This document shows, one piece after another, positions 52,917 through 62,044 of a DNA stretch of 64,000 bases (the first letter of the stretch is position 1; each line of letters opens with the position of its first letter). The DNA comes from Bacteroidales bacterium (lineage in GTDB: Bacteria; Bacteroidota; Bacteroidia; Bacteroidales; UBA4417): NCBI GenBank assembly GCA_016707705.1, contig JADJHD010000008.1:124001-188000 (forward strand), given 5' to 3'. Below the pieces are notes generated by a model. That model saw nothing but the letters and a program-made list of their open reading frames with translations. It did no database searches and was not told where the DNA came from. The position numbers were made by a program, and so were the translations under genes.

Positions 52917-55475
52917 TTAAGAACCGGCAATCAGGATGATCCTTGCTTCCTGAACACCAAATCTGGTTTTTAGCCTGCAAATGTAAATCCCGGAAGGAAG
53001 TATACCCCCATTTCCGGAAGTCCCGTTCCAGAATACCTCATGAGCGCCTGCAACAGCCATTGATGAACGTAGCTGCTTAATTGTCCTTCCATTTAGATCC
53101 AGAATCGACAAATCAATTGACGAAGGTGCAGGAAGGGAATAGATTATTTTCAGGTCTGAGACCAGCGATTTCATGAACGGATTTGAAGCAATCATGAGTG
53201 ATGCTTCTGAGACTGCAGGATTACTGACTCCCACCTGAATATCATCAAGGCTGATCTTGTACGAGGAACGGCCATATGTCCCTGCAAGCAACATTCTGGT
53301 AGGCTCATGTATCTTGAATGAGACAACGGGAACACTTCCAATCCCTTCAGCAAGAGCATACCAGTGCAGTCCCGCATCCTTCGTAAAGAACACTCCTGCA
53401 TCAGTTCCTACTATGATCGTATTATTGTCAAGCGGGTCAATTGCTATTGCATTCACAGGCAATTGTGGCAGATTGCCGCTGATATCCTGCCAGGTCACAC
53501 CCTTGTCAGTTGACCTGAACACATATGGAATGGGCTCATCCCAACGAAAACCTGAGAAGGTGGCATAGATAATATTTTCATCGACAGGGTCAGTTGCAAC
53601 TCTTGTAACATAACGATCCGGCAGTCCGGCAGTAATATTTACCCATTCGAAACCTCCGTCAGTCGAAATATGAACCCTGCCATCATCAGTTCCGGCAAGA
53701 ATTACCTCTGAATTAACTTTCGAAATGGCTATGGTCGAAATGGTATGCCATCCGCTACCGTCCGAGCCCTTAGTGAGGTCGTCAGAAACCGGATACCATC
53801 CAAAACCCCCGAAATCCGATTTCCATATACGGTGTGTTCCTGCAAAAATCACATCAGGATCAAGAGGATCCATGGCTATCGGCATTGACCAGTTCCGCCT
53901 GTCTCCTTCCATTTCTGAAGTCATTATATAGCTGAATGAATTCCCGCCATCAATCGATTTGCAGAGTCCACCATTCTGATATTCAGCATATATGGTATTG
54001 GGATCCTCATAACTCACAAGACAATAGAATCCATCTCCTCCCAGAACAGGATACCAGGCATTTACATTACCAGAATAGGTTTTTATGGTATTGTTATCCT
54101 GTGTTCCTCCATAGAGACGATTGGGATTCTGATAATCAATCTCAACCTCATAGAACTGAGTTAGTGGCAACTGGTAATATTTATACCAGGAAACTCCATA
54201 GTCAATGCTTCTGAACAGTCCACCGTCGTTACCTTCAAGGATTACCCCTGTTACAGGGTTAATATACATTGCATGATGATCAACGTGAATGGTTCCAATA
54301 TCATAGCCGGCCAGCTTGATCCAGTTATCACCCCCGTCATCGGTCCTCCACATTTCAACACCCATGACATAGGCTCTGTTTTCATCAACCGGATCAACCC
54401 TGATTTGGCCAAAATACCAGCCAAAATTGCTGTTCATTCCCTGCAGGGCCGCATCATTGGTCTGCACCCAGCTGCTGCCTCCGTTCACAGTTTTGAATAT
54501 ATCTACCGAAGAAATATTATCGCAAAAAGCATAAAGTATATCAGGATTCGTCGGAGCAATTGCAAGTCCGATTCTGCCCATCTGGTAGGTAGGAAGTCCG
54601 TTGGTTAGCTTTGACCATGTATCGCCCCCATCAGTTGATTTGAAAATCCCGGTGCTGTAGCCGAAGGATCTGCGGTAATTCAGGCCTCTTCTTCGCTCCC
54701 ACATTGAAGCATACAGAATATTCGGAGATGAAGGATGCTGCACAATGTCAATTCCGGATGTAGTATCTGTAACAAAAAGCTTGCGCTGCCAGGTATCTCC
54801 ACCGTCATCACTTCTGTAAATACCCCTGTCAGGATCCGGAGTAAACAGATTTCCTGCTACTGCCGCAAACACTCTTTGAGGATTTGAATAGTCTACGATA
54901 ACCCGGGCAATGAATGCGCTATTCTCCAATCCCTTATGGACCCATGTTGCGCCGGCATCCGTTGATTTATACATTCCATTTCCAAGGAAACTGAATGAGG
55001 ATGCATTGGCTTCACCGGTTCCTGCGTAAACCACATTGCTGTTGGAGGGATCTATAGCGATATCGCCAATGGTTAAAATTGGCTGGGCATCGAAAATGCT
55101 CTCCCATGTTTGGCAGTTATCTGTTGATTTCAATATACCACCAGTGGATCCGGCCAAATACACAACCGTAGAATCATTGGGATCAACCTCTACATCCGTG
55201 ATTCGACCTCCTATGTTTGTGGGGCCTGCAAATTGCCAGCCTGCACGCATGGAAGGAGAATTGGCTCTCAAGGCCTGTGCTTCCATCATTCCGGCAATAA
55301 CGGCCGATGAGTTGATAACTCCTGATGGATAAGCTCTCTGGTAAGCCATCCAGTCATTCGGGACCTTTTCCTCCTTTTCAGTATCAGCATTAATTCCAGT
55401 CCCGAAAATCAGGAAGGAAGAAAGGAGGACCAGAAGAGAGAACAGGGTAGCCAGTGGAAAAAATAGACGCTTCAT
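52917..55475 (-). CDS. Asp-box (sortilin/VPS10-like) propeller, T9SS cargo
   Basis: 852 residues from the ATG at 55475, with a signal peptide (1-31). An earlier in-frame start at 55607 would place the -7 element inside the gene. About eleven Asp-box motifs (SxDxGxxW), e.g. STDAGATW, SDDGGDTW, STDGGDTW and SIDYGVSW, mark a large beta-propeller of the BNR/sortilin type. Its C-terminus is a FlgD-like Ig domain (IYSLPAPSSIDLSILDLNG, then GGILPSGIYICRLKT) used for T9SS export. It could be a glycan hydrolase or binding protein; no catalytic residues can be singled out. It converges with no gene and lies upstream of aspA by 10 bp. Confidence 0.78.
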   Translation of the reverse strand: MKRLFFPLATLFSLLVLLSSFLIFGTGINADTEKEEKVPNDWMAYQRAYPSGVINSSAVIAGMMEAQALRANSPSMRAGWQFAGPTNIGGRITDVEVDPNDSTVVYLAGSTGGILKSTDNCQTWESIFDAQPILTIGDIAIDPSNSNVVYAGTGEANASSFSFLGNGMYKSTDAGATWVHKGLENSAFIARVIVDYSNPQRVFAAVAGNLFTPDPDRGIYRSDDGGDTWQRKLFVTDTTSGIDIVQHPSSPNILYASMWERRRGLNYRRSFGYSTGIFKSTDGGDTWSKLTNGLPTYQMGRIGLAIAPTNPDILYAFCDNISSVDIFKTVNGGSSWVQTNDAALQGMNSNFGWYFGQIRVDPVDENRAYVMGVEMWRTDDGGDNWIKLAGYDIGTIHVDHHAMYINPVTGVILEGNDGGLFRSIDYGVSWYKYYQLPLTQFYEVEIDYQNPNRLYGGTQDNNTIKTYSGNVNAWYPVLGGDGFYCLVSYEDPNTIYAEYQNGGLCKSIDGGNSFSYIMTSEMEGDRRNWSMPIAMDPLDPDVIFAGTHRIWKSDFGGFGWYPVSDDLTKGSDGSGWHTISTIAISKVNSEVILAGTDDGRVHISTDGGFEWVNITAGLPDRYVTRVATDPVDENIIYATFSGFRWDEPIPYVFRSTDKGVTWQDISGNLPQLPVNAIAIDPLDNNTIIVGTDAGVFFTKDAGLHWYALAEGIGSVPVVSFKIHEPTRMLLAGTYGRSSYKISLDDIQVGVSNPAVSEASLMIASNPFMKSLVSDLKIIYSLPAPSSIDLSILDLNGRTIKQLRSSMAVAGAHEVFWNGTSGNGGILPSGIYICRLKTRFGVQEARIILIAGS

Positions 55476-55490
55476 GGCAAAGAATTTGAA

Positions 55491-55498
55491 CAAAGGTA
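55491..55498 (-). promoter_or_regulatory. -7 element of the Asp-box gene
   Basis: TACCTTTG on the minus strand lies 15 bp before the ATG at 55475. The leader would be only about 8 nt. It argues against the longer upstream start. Confidence 0.5.
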
Positions 55499-55656
55499 TA
55501 AAACCGCCCAACATCCTGACCGCTAAAATTGAATAAATGATTAAGGAGTTACGCATAACAACCGATTTAGCAGGAATTGTATTATTTTTAAGCGATGTTT
55601 TCACCAATTAATAATTGTCCAACAATCTGATAAATCGGATATAAAAGTTTGAATAC

Positions 55657-56667
55657 ATGGAATATCGCTATCTGGGAGGTTCTGGCTTAAAGGTCTCGGA
55701 AATAAGTCTTGGAGCAATGACCTTTAACGGAGGAAGAAAGAGTGATGTAGGGAATGTCAGCCAAACAGAAGCTACCGAGATGACCTACGTAGCAATTGAT
55801 CTGGGAATTAACCTCATTGATACAGCCGATGTCTACTCTAACGGCTTATCGGAAGAAATGGTTGGTACGGCTCTTGGTCACCGGCGCAAGGAAGTCCTGA
55901 TTGCAACAAAGGTGCGCTTTCCGATGAATCCCAAGCCAAACCAGTCAGGGTTGTCAAGATATCACATAATTGAAGGTTGTGAAAAAAGCCTCAAACGGCT
56001 AGGAACAGATTATATTGATCTTTACCAGATTCACGGATACGACCCCAATACCCCTCTTGAGGAAAGCCTACGGGCCTTGGATGATTTGGTCAGAAGTGGA
56101 AAAGTCAGATATATTGGCTGTTCAAATCTGGCAGCATGGCAAACAATGAAGGCTCTGGCTATTTCTCAGCAAATGAACCTCGAAAAATTCATATCCACCC
56201 AATTGTACTATTCCATCGGTGCCAGGGATATTGAGCATGAACTCATCCCTCTTTGCGAAGATCAGAAAGTTGGAATACTATGCTGGAGTCCTCTGTCAGG
56301 TGGCTTCTTTACAGGTAAATACCGAAAATCAGGTGAAGAGGGAAAAGGAAGGCGGGTCAACAAGAATGCTGCTTCCATGAAATACTGGTCGCTTGATGAA
56401 GAAAGGGGGTTCAGGATTCTTGATGTATTGGAGAACATAAGCCTGAAAAAGGGAAAGAACATTGCCAGCATCGCACTTGCCTGGGTTTTGCATAAACCGA
56501 TGGTCAGTTCCTTGATAATCGGTGCTACAAATCTTCAGCAACTGAAGGAAAACGCCCAGGCTTCTGGTATTAAACTCGATGCTGAAGACCTTGAAATGCT
56601 TGAAAAAGTCAGCGCCCCCGATATTCCATACCCTCAGAAGCATCAGATCATCACAGATTCAAGATAA
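55657..56667 (+). CDS. aldo/keto reductase
   Basis: 336 residues, a TIM-barrel NADPH-dependent oxidoreductase. The catalytic tetrad is visible: D near IDLGINLIDTADVYSNG (with Tyr following), K in VLIATKVRF, and H in YIDLYQIHGYDPN. The C-terminal nucleotide-binding site is SSLIIGATNLQQLKENA. It resembles the potassium-channel beta-subunit/YghZ group. The substrate is unknown, although sugar or aldehyde detoxification such as lactaldehyde from the fucose pathway is possible in principle. It ends at a strong terminator. Confidence 0.9.
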   Translation: MEYRYLGGSGLKVSEISLGAMTFNGGRKSDVGNVSQTEATEMTYVAIDLGINLIDTADVYSNGLSEEMVGTALGHRRKEVLIATKVRFPMNPKPNQSGLSRYHIIEGCEKSLKRLGTDYIDLYQIHGYDPNTPLEESLRALDDLVRSGKVRYIGCSNLAAWQTMKALAISQQMNLEKFISTQLYYSIGARDIEHELIPLCEDQKVGILCWSPLSGGFFTGKYRKSGEEGKGRRVNKNAASMKYWSLDEERGFRILDVLENISLKKGKNIASIALAWVLHKPMVSSLIIGATNLQQLKENAQASGIKLDAEDLEMLEKVSAPDIPYPQKHQIITDSR

Positions 56668-56683
56668 ATGTGATTCTCCGATC

Positions 56684-56730
56684 AAAAGAAGAGCAGCATT
56701 CTTCAGGAATGCTGCTCTTCTTTTTTAAGC
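56684..56730. terminator. bidirectional rho-independent terminator
   Basis: A perfect 18-bp stem, AAAAGAAGAGCAGCATTC (56684-56701) and GAATGCTGCTCTTCTTTT (56707-56724), with a five-base loop, and T tracts in both orientations. It separates the aldo/keto reductase from ftcD and serves both. Confidence 0.92.
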
Positions 56731-56739
56731 CTGCGTAAT

Positions 56740-58434
56740 CTATTTTATTTTAGCATTTACGATTGCCAGAATCTCTGATTCAGCAGCAAGAGTCTTTGCT
56801 TCAATATCAGCGCCTTTTTCAAGTACATCCGCTACAAAAACCTGATCCTTTAATCCGGAGGCATTGATTTTAACATTCAGGAAGGCACCCATAACTGCTG
56901 AACGGGCTGCAAGGGCTCCCACTCCAGCATCACTTACAGAATTAGGATTCCCGATTTCTGCCATAGCCTTGATAATGGTCATACTCTCATAGGATAGTCT
57001 CATCACCTTGAATGGGATTTCAATAGCGTAGCGTGTAGCATCCTGAATAGCCTGATCACGGACTGCCTTCTCATCATCATTCGACTTTGGCAATCCGAAA
57101 GCATCCATAATCCTGTTAAAAGCCCTGGTATCTTCATCTATCAGAAAGAGCAGTTCATCCTTGATTGCCTGTCCCTGTTCTGCATAGCTGCTAAACTCTT
57201 CCCAGCGGTCATCCCAGCCAGCCTTATGACTGGAAAGATTTGCCACCATGGTTGCAAGTGAGATTCCAAATGCACCCATTGCTGCAGAAACTGATCCACC
57301 TCCGGGTGCAGGTGATTCTGATGCTGTTTCATTAGCGAAGGCATCCAGACTGAGAGATACGAGTTTTTTGTCACCCGGATTCTCAAGCAGATATTCGATG
57401 ATCTTCTCCTGTGGATTAAATGGCTTTAAATCATCCAGTCCGAGAGATTTAACAGCTATTTTTATGAGTTCAGCTTCCGACACTCCGAGTGAACGCTTTT
57501 GCTTTGCAAGGAAATATTTTCCGGCATCCAGCAACGACTTCAGCGGAACAAGTCCAACCAGTTCCGAACCTGTTACCCGCATTCCTCTCTCCCCTGCCCT
57601 TTTGCAACATTCTTCAAAGGCTTCATGGACAGTGGTTATTGAAACATTGGTAAGATTAATAGAAACCTGGGCAATACCATATTCTTCGATAAACCAGCCA
57701 ATTGCCTTGCAGGCTTTTAGCGAACCCGGAATCCATACTTCCTTCCCGTTTTCATCTTTCTTAATTTTTCCGGTAAAGGGATTGCCTTCCCTAACTGGTC
57801 TTCCTTTCTCACGAATGTCAAAGGCTATGGCATTTGCCCTGCGGGTTGAGGTTGTATTCAGGTTTACATTGTATGCTACCAGGAAATCTCTTGCTCCAAC
57901 AGCAGTTGCGCCGGTTCCGGCAACAAAATCATTGAATTCAGCAGGACCGAAATCAGGCTTCCAGTGAGGATCAGTCAGTTTCTTCGACAATCCTTCATAT
58001 TCTCCGGAGCGGTTATTGGCTAGATTGCGCCTCTCTGGAGTGAATGCAGCATTTTCGTAACAGTAAACAGGAATACCGATTCCTTCTCCGATTCTTTTAG
58101 CAAGCTTCCTAGCATATTCAGCCACCTCTTCCATGCTTATTCCGGCAATAGGCACCAGGGGACAAACATCAGTTGCTCCAAAGCGGGGATGTTCTCCTTT
58201 GTGGTACCGCATGTCAATAACCTCTGTTGCTTTCTTAACGGCACGATATGCAGCCTCAAGAACAGCCTCCGGTTCTCCCACGAAAGTTACGACTGTCCTG
58301 TTGGTTGCAGCTCCCGGATCAACATCCAGCAGCCTGACTCCTTCAACAGTCTCAATCTGGTCAGTAATTTGTTTGATGATGGCCATGTCGCGACCTTCAC
58401 TGAAATTTGGCACACACTCGATAATCTGCTTCAT
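56740..58434 (-). CDS. ftcD: glutamate formimidoyltransferase / formimido-THF cyclodeaminase
   Basis: 564 residues. The N-terminal formiminotransferase domain (1-300; IECVPNFSEGRD, HPRFGATDVCPLVPI, GTGATAVGARDFLVAYNVNL) transfers formimino from formiminoglutamate to tetrahydrofolate, late in histidine degradation. The C-terminal cyclodeaminase (about 350-564; ESPAPGGGSVSAAMGAFGISLATMV, DEDTRAFNRIMDAFGLPK) releases ammonia, giving methenyl-THF. The two-domain form is like the mammalian enzyme and is common in Bacteroidota. No other hut genes are in the window. Confidence 0.95.
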   Translation of the reverse strand: MKQIIECVPNFSEGRDMAIIKQITDQIETVEGVRLLDVDPGAATNRTVVTFVGEPEAVLEAAYRAVKKATEVIDMRYHKGEHPRFGATDVCPLVPIAGISMEEVAEYARKLAKRIGEGIGIPVYCYENAAFTPERRNLANNRSGEYEGLSKKLTDPHWKPDFGPAEFNDFVAGTGATAVGARDFLVAYNVNLNTTSTRRANAIAFDIREKGRPVREGNPFTGKIKKDENGKEVWIPGSLKACKAIGWFIEEYGIAQVSINLTNVSITTVHEAFEECCKRAGERGMRVTGSELVGLVPLKSLLDAGKYFLAKQKRSLGVSEAELIKIAVKSLGLDDLKPFNPQEKIIEYLLENPGDKKLVSLSLDAFANETASESPAPGGGSVSAAMGAFGISLATMVANLSSHKAGWDDRWEEFSSYAEQGQAIKDELLFLIDEDTRAFNRIMDAFGLPKSNDDEKAVRDQAIQDATRYAIEIPFKVMRLSYESMTIIKAMAEIGNPNSVSDAGVGALAARSAVMGAFLNVKINASGLKDQVFVADVLEKGADIEAKTLAAESEILAIVNAKIK

Positions 58435-58686
58435 AGTGTACTGAATGTCAATTAATTAATAGTTTGCTTTGGATTCTGATGCTGCAAAAGTAAGGATTCG
58501 CTTCAAAAGTTTGAAGAAGCATGCAAAATAAGAATTGAGTGGAAAAAACTGAGCATTCCGGACTGAAGAAATCCTTCGGCTTAATCCGGAAAATATTGAA
58601 GGCGATTACTGGAGAAAAAGCAGAAAAGATCTCCGATTCATTGAACCCGGAAAAAGAAGAAACAAGAAGTGAGCTGAAAACCAGTC

Positions 58687-59484
58687 TCAGGAATACAGAT
58701 ACCTTTTTATGCTCCTCTTCGGTGTTTTCACAAATTCCGCAGCCTGAATTTCAACGGCTGATACTTTCATATACTTTGGAAACTTATGATTGACCACTTT
58801 TACATGACGTTCAAAAAGCTTCTGCATCATGGGTTCGGTAATATTGTGCTTCTCGGCGGTTTCCGCATCCGGAAATATAAGAGCAACCAGTTTGCCATTT
58901 CTTTGGACGATCAATGATTCTGCAACTGCAAACTGATTATTAAGCAAGGATTCAATTTCATCAGGATAAATATTCTTCCCGTTTGCCCCCAGGATCATGC
59001 TTTTGCTTCTCCCCTTGATAAACAGGTTACCCTGAGCATCCATAAGTCCGAGATCTCCTGTATGAAGCCAGCCATCAGAATCGATTAATTCCTTTGTAAG
59101 CTCTTCATTCTTATAGTAGCCTCTCATCACATTTTCTCCTCTTACAAGGATTTCACCAGCCTGAGTTGCAGGTTTTGGGGAGTCAATCCTCATCTCCAGT
59201 GAATCAACAACAATTCCGGATGATCCTGGCTTCAGCTTATCCCATCCAATGTAACTGATGAGCGGGCCGCATTCTGTCATTCCATAACCAACGGTTACCG
59301 GAAATTTCATCCTTCTGAAAAACATCTCTGCCTCATGGTTGAAGGGGGCACCTCCTACTACAATCTCCCTGAAATTCCCTCCGAATACTGTTACCAGTTT
59401 CTCCCTGATTTTCTTAAGGATCATCTGATCGAGGAAAGGAACGTGCAACAATATCCTCATATGGATCTTTCCTATGACAGGCAA
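58687..59484 (-). CDS. acyl-CoA synthetase, C-terminal part (frameshifted)
   Basis: 265 residues, with the AMP-binding A3 motif VTVGYGMTECGPLISY, the A5 region YYKNEELTKELIDSDGWLHTGDLGLMD, and the hinge lysine region ILGANGKNIYPDEIE. It continues the upstream fragment at about LPVIGKIHMRILL if an A is added to the A5 run (59502-59506, read on the minus strand). The repaired gene has 1647 bases, 548 residues. The C-terminal end lacks the full-length subdomain of some family members and ends TPKRSIKRYLYS. Confidence 0.88.
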   Translation of the reverse strand: MPVIGKIHMRILLHVPFLDQMILKKIREKLVTVFGGNFREIVVGGAPFNHEAEMFFRRMKFPVTVGYGMTECGPLISYIGWDKLKPGSSGIVVDSLEMRIDSPKPATQAGEILVRGENVMRGYYKNEELTKELIDSDGWLHTGDLGLMDAQGNLFIKGRSKSMILGANGKNIYPDEIESLLNNQFAVAESLIVQRNGKLVALIFPDAETAEKHNITEPMMQKLFERHVKVVNHKFPKYMKVSAVEIQAAEFVKTPKRSIKRYLYS

Positions 59485-60332
59485 TAACTGTTTCTTGAAG
59501 ATTTTTCAATTACCAGTGGAACCGATAGAATAAGGGATGGCTTGATCTCCTGAAAGGCCGCCATAATAATCTGCGGAGTTGGAGTACGGGTCAGGATGGT
59601 GATGCTGCAGCCAAGCGTGAATGGAAACAAAAATTCAAAGGCACAGCCAAAAGCATGGGCCAAGGGAAGAAAGGAAACGATCCTGTCGCCGGCGTTCAGT
59701 GGCATATTCCTTTGTGCATACCTGATGTTTGCAGCCAGACTGTTATGTTCCAGCATTACTCCCTTGATAAAACCGGATGTGCCGGATGTATAGCTGATAA
59801 CTGCCAGTTGATCGTTTGGAATCTCAGGCAATTTAAACCCTTCTGAGGTTTCCTTACTGATTTTTGCTGATGCAGCTAACTTGAACTCATTAAATGCTAC
59901 TGAAAAGCTCTCATGCCCTGAATGCAGAAGCTGAAAATCACTTATTGAGATTATTCCTTTAATATCGTTATGTCTGGTAATGTCGAATTTTTGAAAGATT
60001 CCTTCATCCATAAAGAGGCATGAGGCGTCTGAATGCTGAATTATTTCTCTCAGATCATCCGGTTTGAAATCGGGTAAAACAGGCACTACTATTGCGCCAT
60101 AGCTCACTATCGACAGATAGAGTATTCCCCAACGGGATGAATTTTTACCTATAACAGCAATCTTGTCCTGAGGCTTAATCCCTGCATCCAGAAAGAGCTT
60201 GTGCAACAACTCTATTTGAGTTGCGACATCAGCGTATTTAAAGGATTCTCCCTTATAATCGGTCAATGCTGTTTGAAGCCAGTTCTCCCTGATACTTTGC
60301 TCCAGGTAGGATACGAAACGTTCAGATATCAT
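59472..60332 (-). CDS. acyl-CoA synthetase, N-terminal part (frameshifted)
   Basis: 286 residues of an AMP-forming long-chain acyl-CoA synthetase: the N-terminal subdomain with DKIAVIGKNSSRWGILYLS and the phosphate loop ISYTSGTSGFIKGVMLEH (about 185-202), then IVSFLPLAHAFGC. The frame ends at ILSVPLVIEK followed by out-of-frame text and a stop; adding one A restores the reading (VIEKIFKKQLLPVIGK). It activates fatty acids to acyl-CoA for lipid synthesis or turnover. Confidence 0.88.
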   Translation of the reverse strand: MISERFVSYLEQSIRENWLQTALTDYKGESFKYADVATQIELLHKLFLDAGIKPQDKIAVIGKNSSRWGILYLSIVSYGAIVVPVLPDFKPDDLREIIQHSDASCLFMDEGIFQKFDITRHNDIKGIISISDFQLLHSGHESFSVAFNEFKLAASAKISKETSEGFKLPEIPNDQLAVISYTSGTSGFIKGVMLEHNSLAANIRYAQRNMPLNAGDRIVSFLPLAHAFGCAFEFLFPFTLGCSITILTRTPTPQIIMAAFQEIKPSLILSVPLVIEKSSRNSYCLS

Positions 60333-60497
60333 GCTTTGGGTTCTAGGATGGATCAGTAAATTATTTGTTTACCCTGCTAACAAATATATGTATTTTAGAT
60401 AGGTAGTATACTTAATTGCCTTTGATATGTTAATAAAAAAGACAGGCAGTCAAGGCCGAAACTTCTGCCTCATTGCAACAGATCCGATATCTTTCAA

Positions 60498-61817
60498 TTA
60501 ATGAGAGACAGGTAATCCTTTGGTATCTTCACTAAAAAGCGGTCCCGAAGGTGAAGAACCTGCAAATGCATACCAGGCAATGAATACGTATGCAAGCAGA
60601 GGTACTATCATTGCAGTTGCCATGCTTCCTGTTGATTCTGAAATAAGCCCCATCACCGGTGTCCAGAAGGCACCGCCAATGATCGCCATTACAATCAGGG
60701 AGCCTCCTATCTTGGTATAGGGTCCCAAACCCTTCAATCCCATGGCAAAGATGGTCGGGAACATAAGCGACATGAAGAAACTGGTAAAAAATATTGCCCA
60801 GAGTCCTATCCAACCCGGCATAAGAATACTTATCGATACCAGTGCGATGTTAATCAGACTGTATATTCCCATCATCTTCCCGGGTTTGATGTACCTCATG
60901 AAAAGAGTGGCCGAGAAGCGGCCAAGCATGAATGTTGCAAGTGTACCAGTGAGGAAATACCCCGCTACTTTTTCAGATTGAGCTGTGTAATCCTGAACAT
61001 ATTGAATGAAATAGCTCCAGGTTCCTACCTGTGCTCCCACATAGAAGAACTGAGCAAGTACACCCTTGATAAAATGGGGGTATCTGAAGAGCTTTCTGAT
61101 ATTTCCGCCTTCCTGGGAGTTTTCGGAAGTTCCTTCCTTAATTTTTGGGAACTTCACCTTCAGAATCAGAATTGCCATAACCAGGGTTATTCCTCCAAGT
61201 ATCAGATAAGGAGTCACAACACGCATGGTTTCGTGTTGCAGATAGGTTGCATATTCTCCACTGGCTTTCATGGCGGCAACTTTCGTTTCGTCATGCTCAA
61301 TTCCAGAGAAAATAAAGAGTGTACCTATCAGAACGCCACTGATAGAACCAATAGGATTGAATGCCTGGGAGAAATTAAGACGCCTTTCGGATGAAGCCGG
61401 ACTTCCAAGCACAGTTATAAATGGATTCGCACCAGTTTCAAGAAATGCCAGTCCTGTGGCTATTACAAACAAAGCAAAGAGGAAAAATCCATATTGTCCT
61501 GCCAGTGCTGCCGGCCAGAACAGAAAGCAGCCCAGTCCATATAGGAGCAAGCCTATAACCAAACCAGTCTTGTAACCAAAACGCCTCATGACCAATGCTG
61601 CAGGCATTGCCAGCAGGAAGTAGCCCATATAAAAGGCTGACTGAATAAGTCCAGCCTGAAAGCGGCTCAATTCAAAGGATTTCATGAACTGCTTAATCAG
61701 TACATCGTTGAGGTTATTGGGTATTCCCCACAAGAAGAATAATGCAGTAACCAGAATGAATGGCAAAAGGAATCCCCGGGCTACCAAACCCTCTTTCGAT
61801 GTATTTTCATTTTTCAT
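60498..61817 (-). CDS. fucP: L-fucose:proton symporter, MFS
   Basis: 439 residues with 12 transmembrane segments. It matches the FucP branch of the major facilitator superfamily: LVTALFFLWGIPNNLNDVLIKQFMKSFELSRFQAGLIQSAFYMGYFLLAMPAALVMRRFGYK, ETGANPFITVLGSPASSERRLNFSQAFNPIGSISGVLIGT, FFTSFFMSLMFPTIFAMGLKGLG. E. coli FucP uses D46 and E135, which correspond to the ND in PNNLNDV and E in FLETGANP. It probably imports L-fucose released by the fucosidase. It lies about 53 kb from the other fuc genes, so it cannot share their promoter. Confidence 0.88.
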   Translation of the reverse strand: MKNENTSKEGLVARGFLLPFILVTALFFLWGIPNNLNDVLIKQFMKSFELSRFQAGLIQSAFYMGYFLLAMPAALVMRRFGYKTGLVIGLLLYGLGCFLFWPAALAGQYGFFLFALFVIATGLAFLETGANPFITVLGSPASSERRLNFSQAFNPIGSISGVLIGTLFIFSGIEHDETKVAAMKASGEYATYLQHETMRVVTPYLILGGITLVMAILILKVKFPKIKEGTSENSQEGGNIRKLFRYPHFIKGVLAQFFYVGAQVGTWSYFIQYVQDYTAQSEKVAGYFLTGTLATFMLGRFSATLFMRYIKPGKMMGIYSLINIALVSISILMPGWIGLWAIFFTSFFMSLMFPTIFAMGLKGLGPYTKIGGSLIVMAIIGGAFWTPVMGLISESTGSMATAMIVPLLAYVFIAWYAFAGSSPSGPLFSEDTKGLPVSH

Positions 61818-61833
61818 AAGAAGCGGTTTTCAG

Positions 61834-61841
61834 CAAATATA
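61834..61841 (-). promoter_or_regulatory. -7 element of fucP
   Basis: TATATTTG on the minus strand ends 16 bp before the fucP ATG at 61817. The -33 element is not clear. Confidence 0.4.
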
Positions 61842-61947
61842 ATAAGTATTAGTTTCCACGATTATCTTTATAAAAAATGTTTAAAAGACAGAAAAATTAC
61901 TTAGGACTTTGCAATGATAAGTAGTCAAAATCAATCCAGTAATCAAT

Positions 61948-61987
61948 ACAAAAAAGAAAAACCGGAATCTGCAATCCAGTATTCCGG
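61948..61987 (-). terminator. rho-independent terminator of the repeat protein gene
   Basis: CCGGAAT (61962-61968) and ATTCCGG (61981-61987), followed on the minus strand by a T-rich tract (61961 down to 61948). It sits about 55 bp after the stop of the repeat protein. Confidence 0.7.
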
Positions 61988-62044
61988 CTTCTCTGTAAAT
62001 TCATTTTTCTATTGCTTTGCTGAGCTTGAACTCCGCCTACCGAA

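Noticed and set aside
55476..55607. N-terminal extension of the Asp-box protein
   Set aside because: The -7 element (55491-55498) lies within it, and the signal peptide starts only at 55475.
58539..58793. 84-codon GTG-started frame after ftcD
   Set aside because: Its second half is antisense to the end of the acyl-CoA synthetase, the start is GTG, and no recognisable family is seen.
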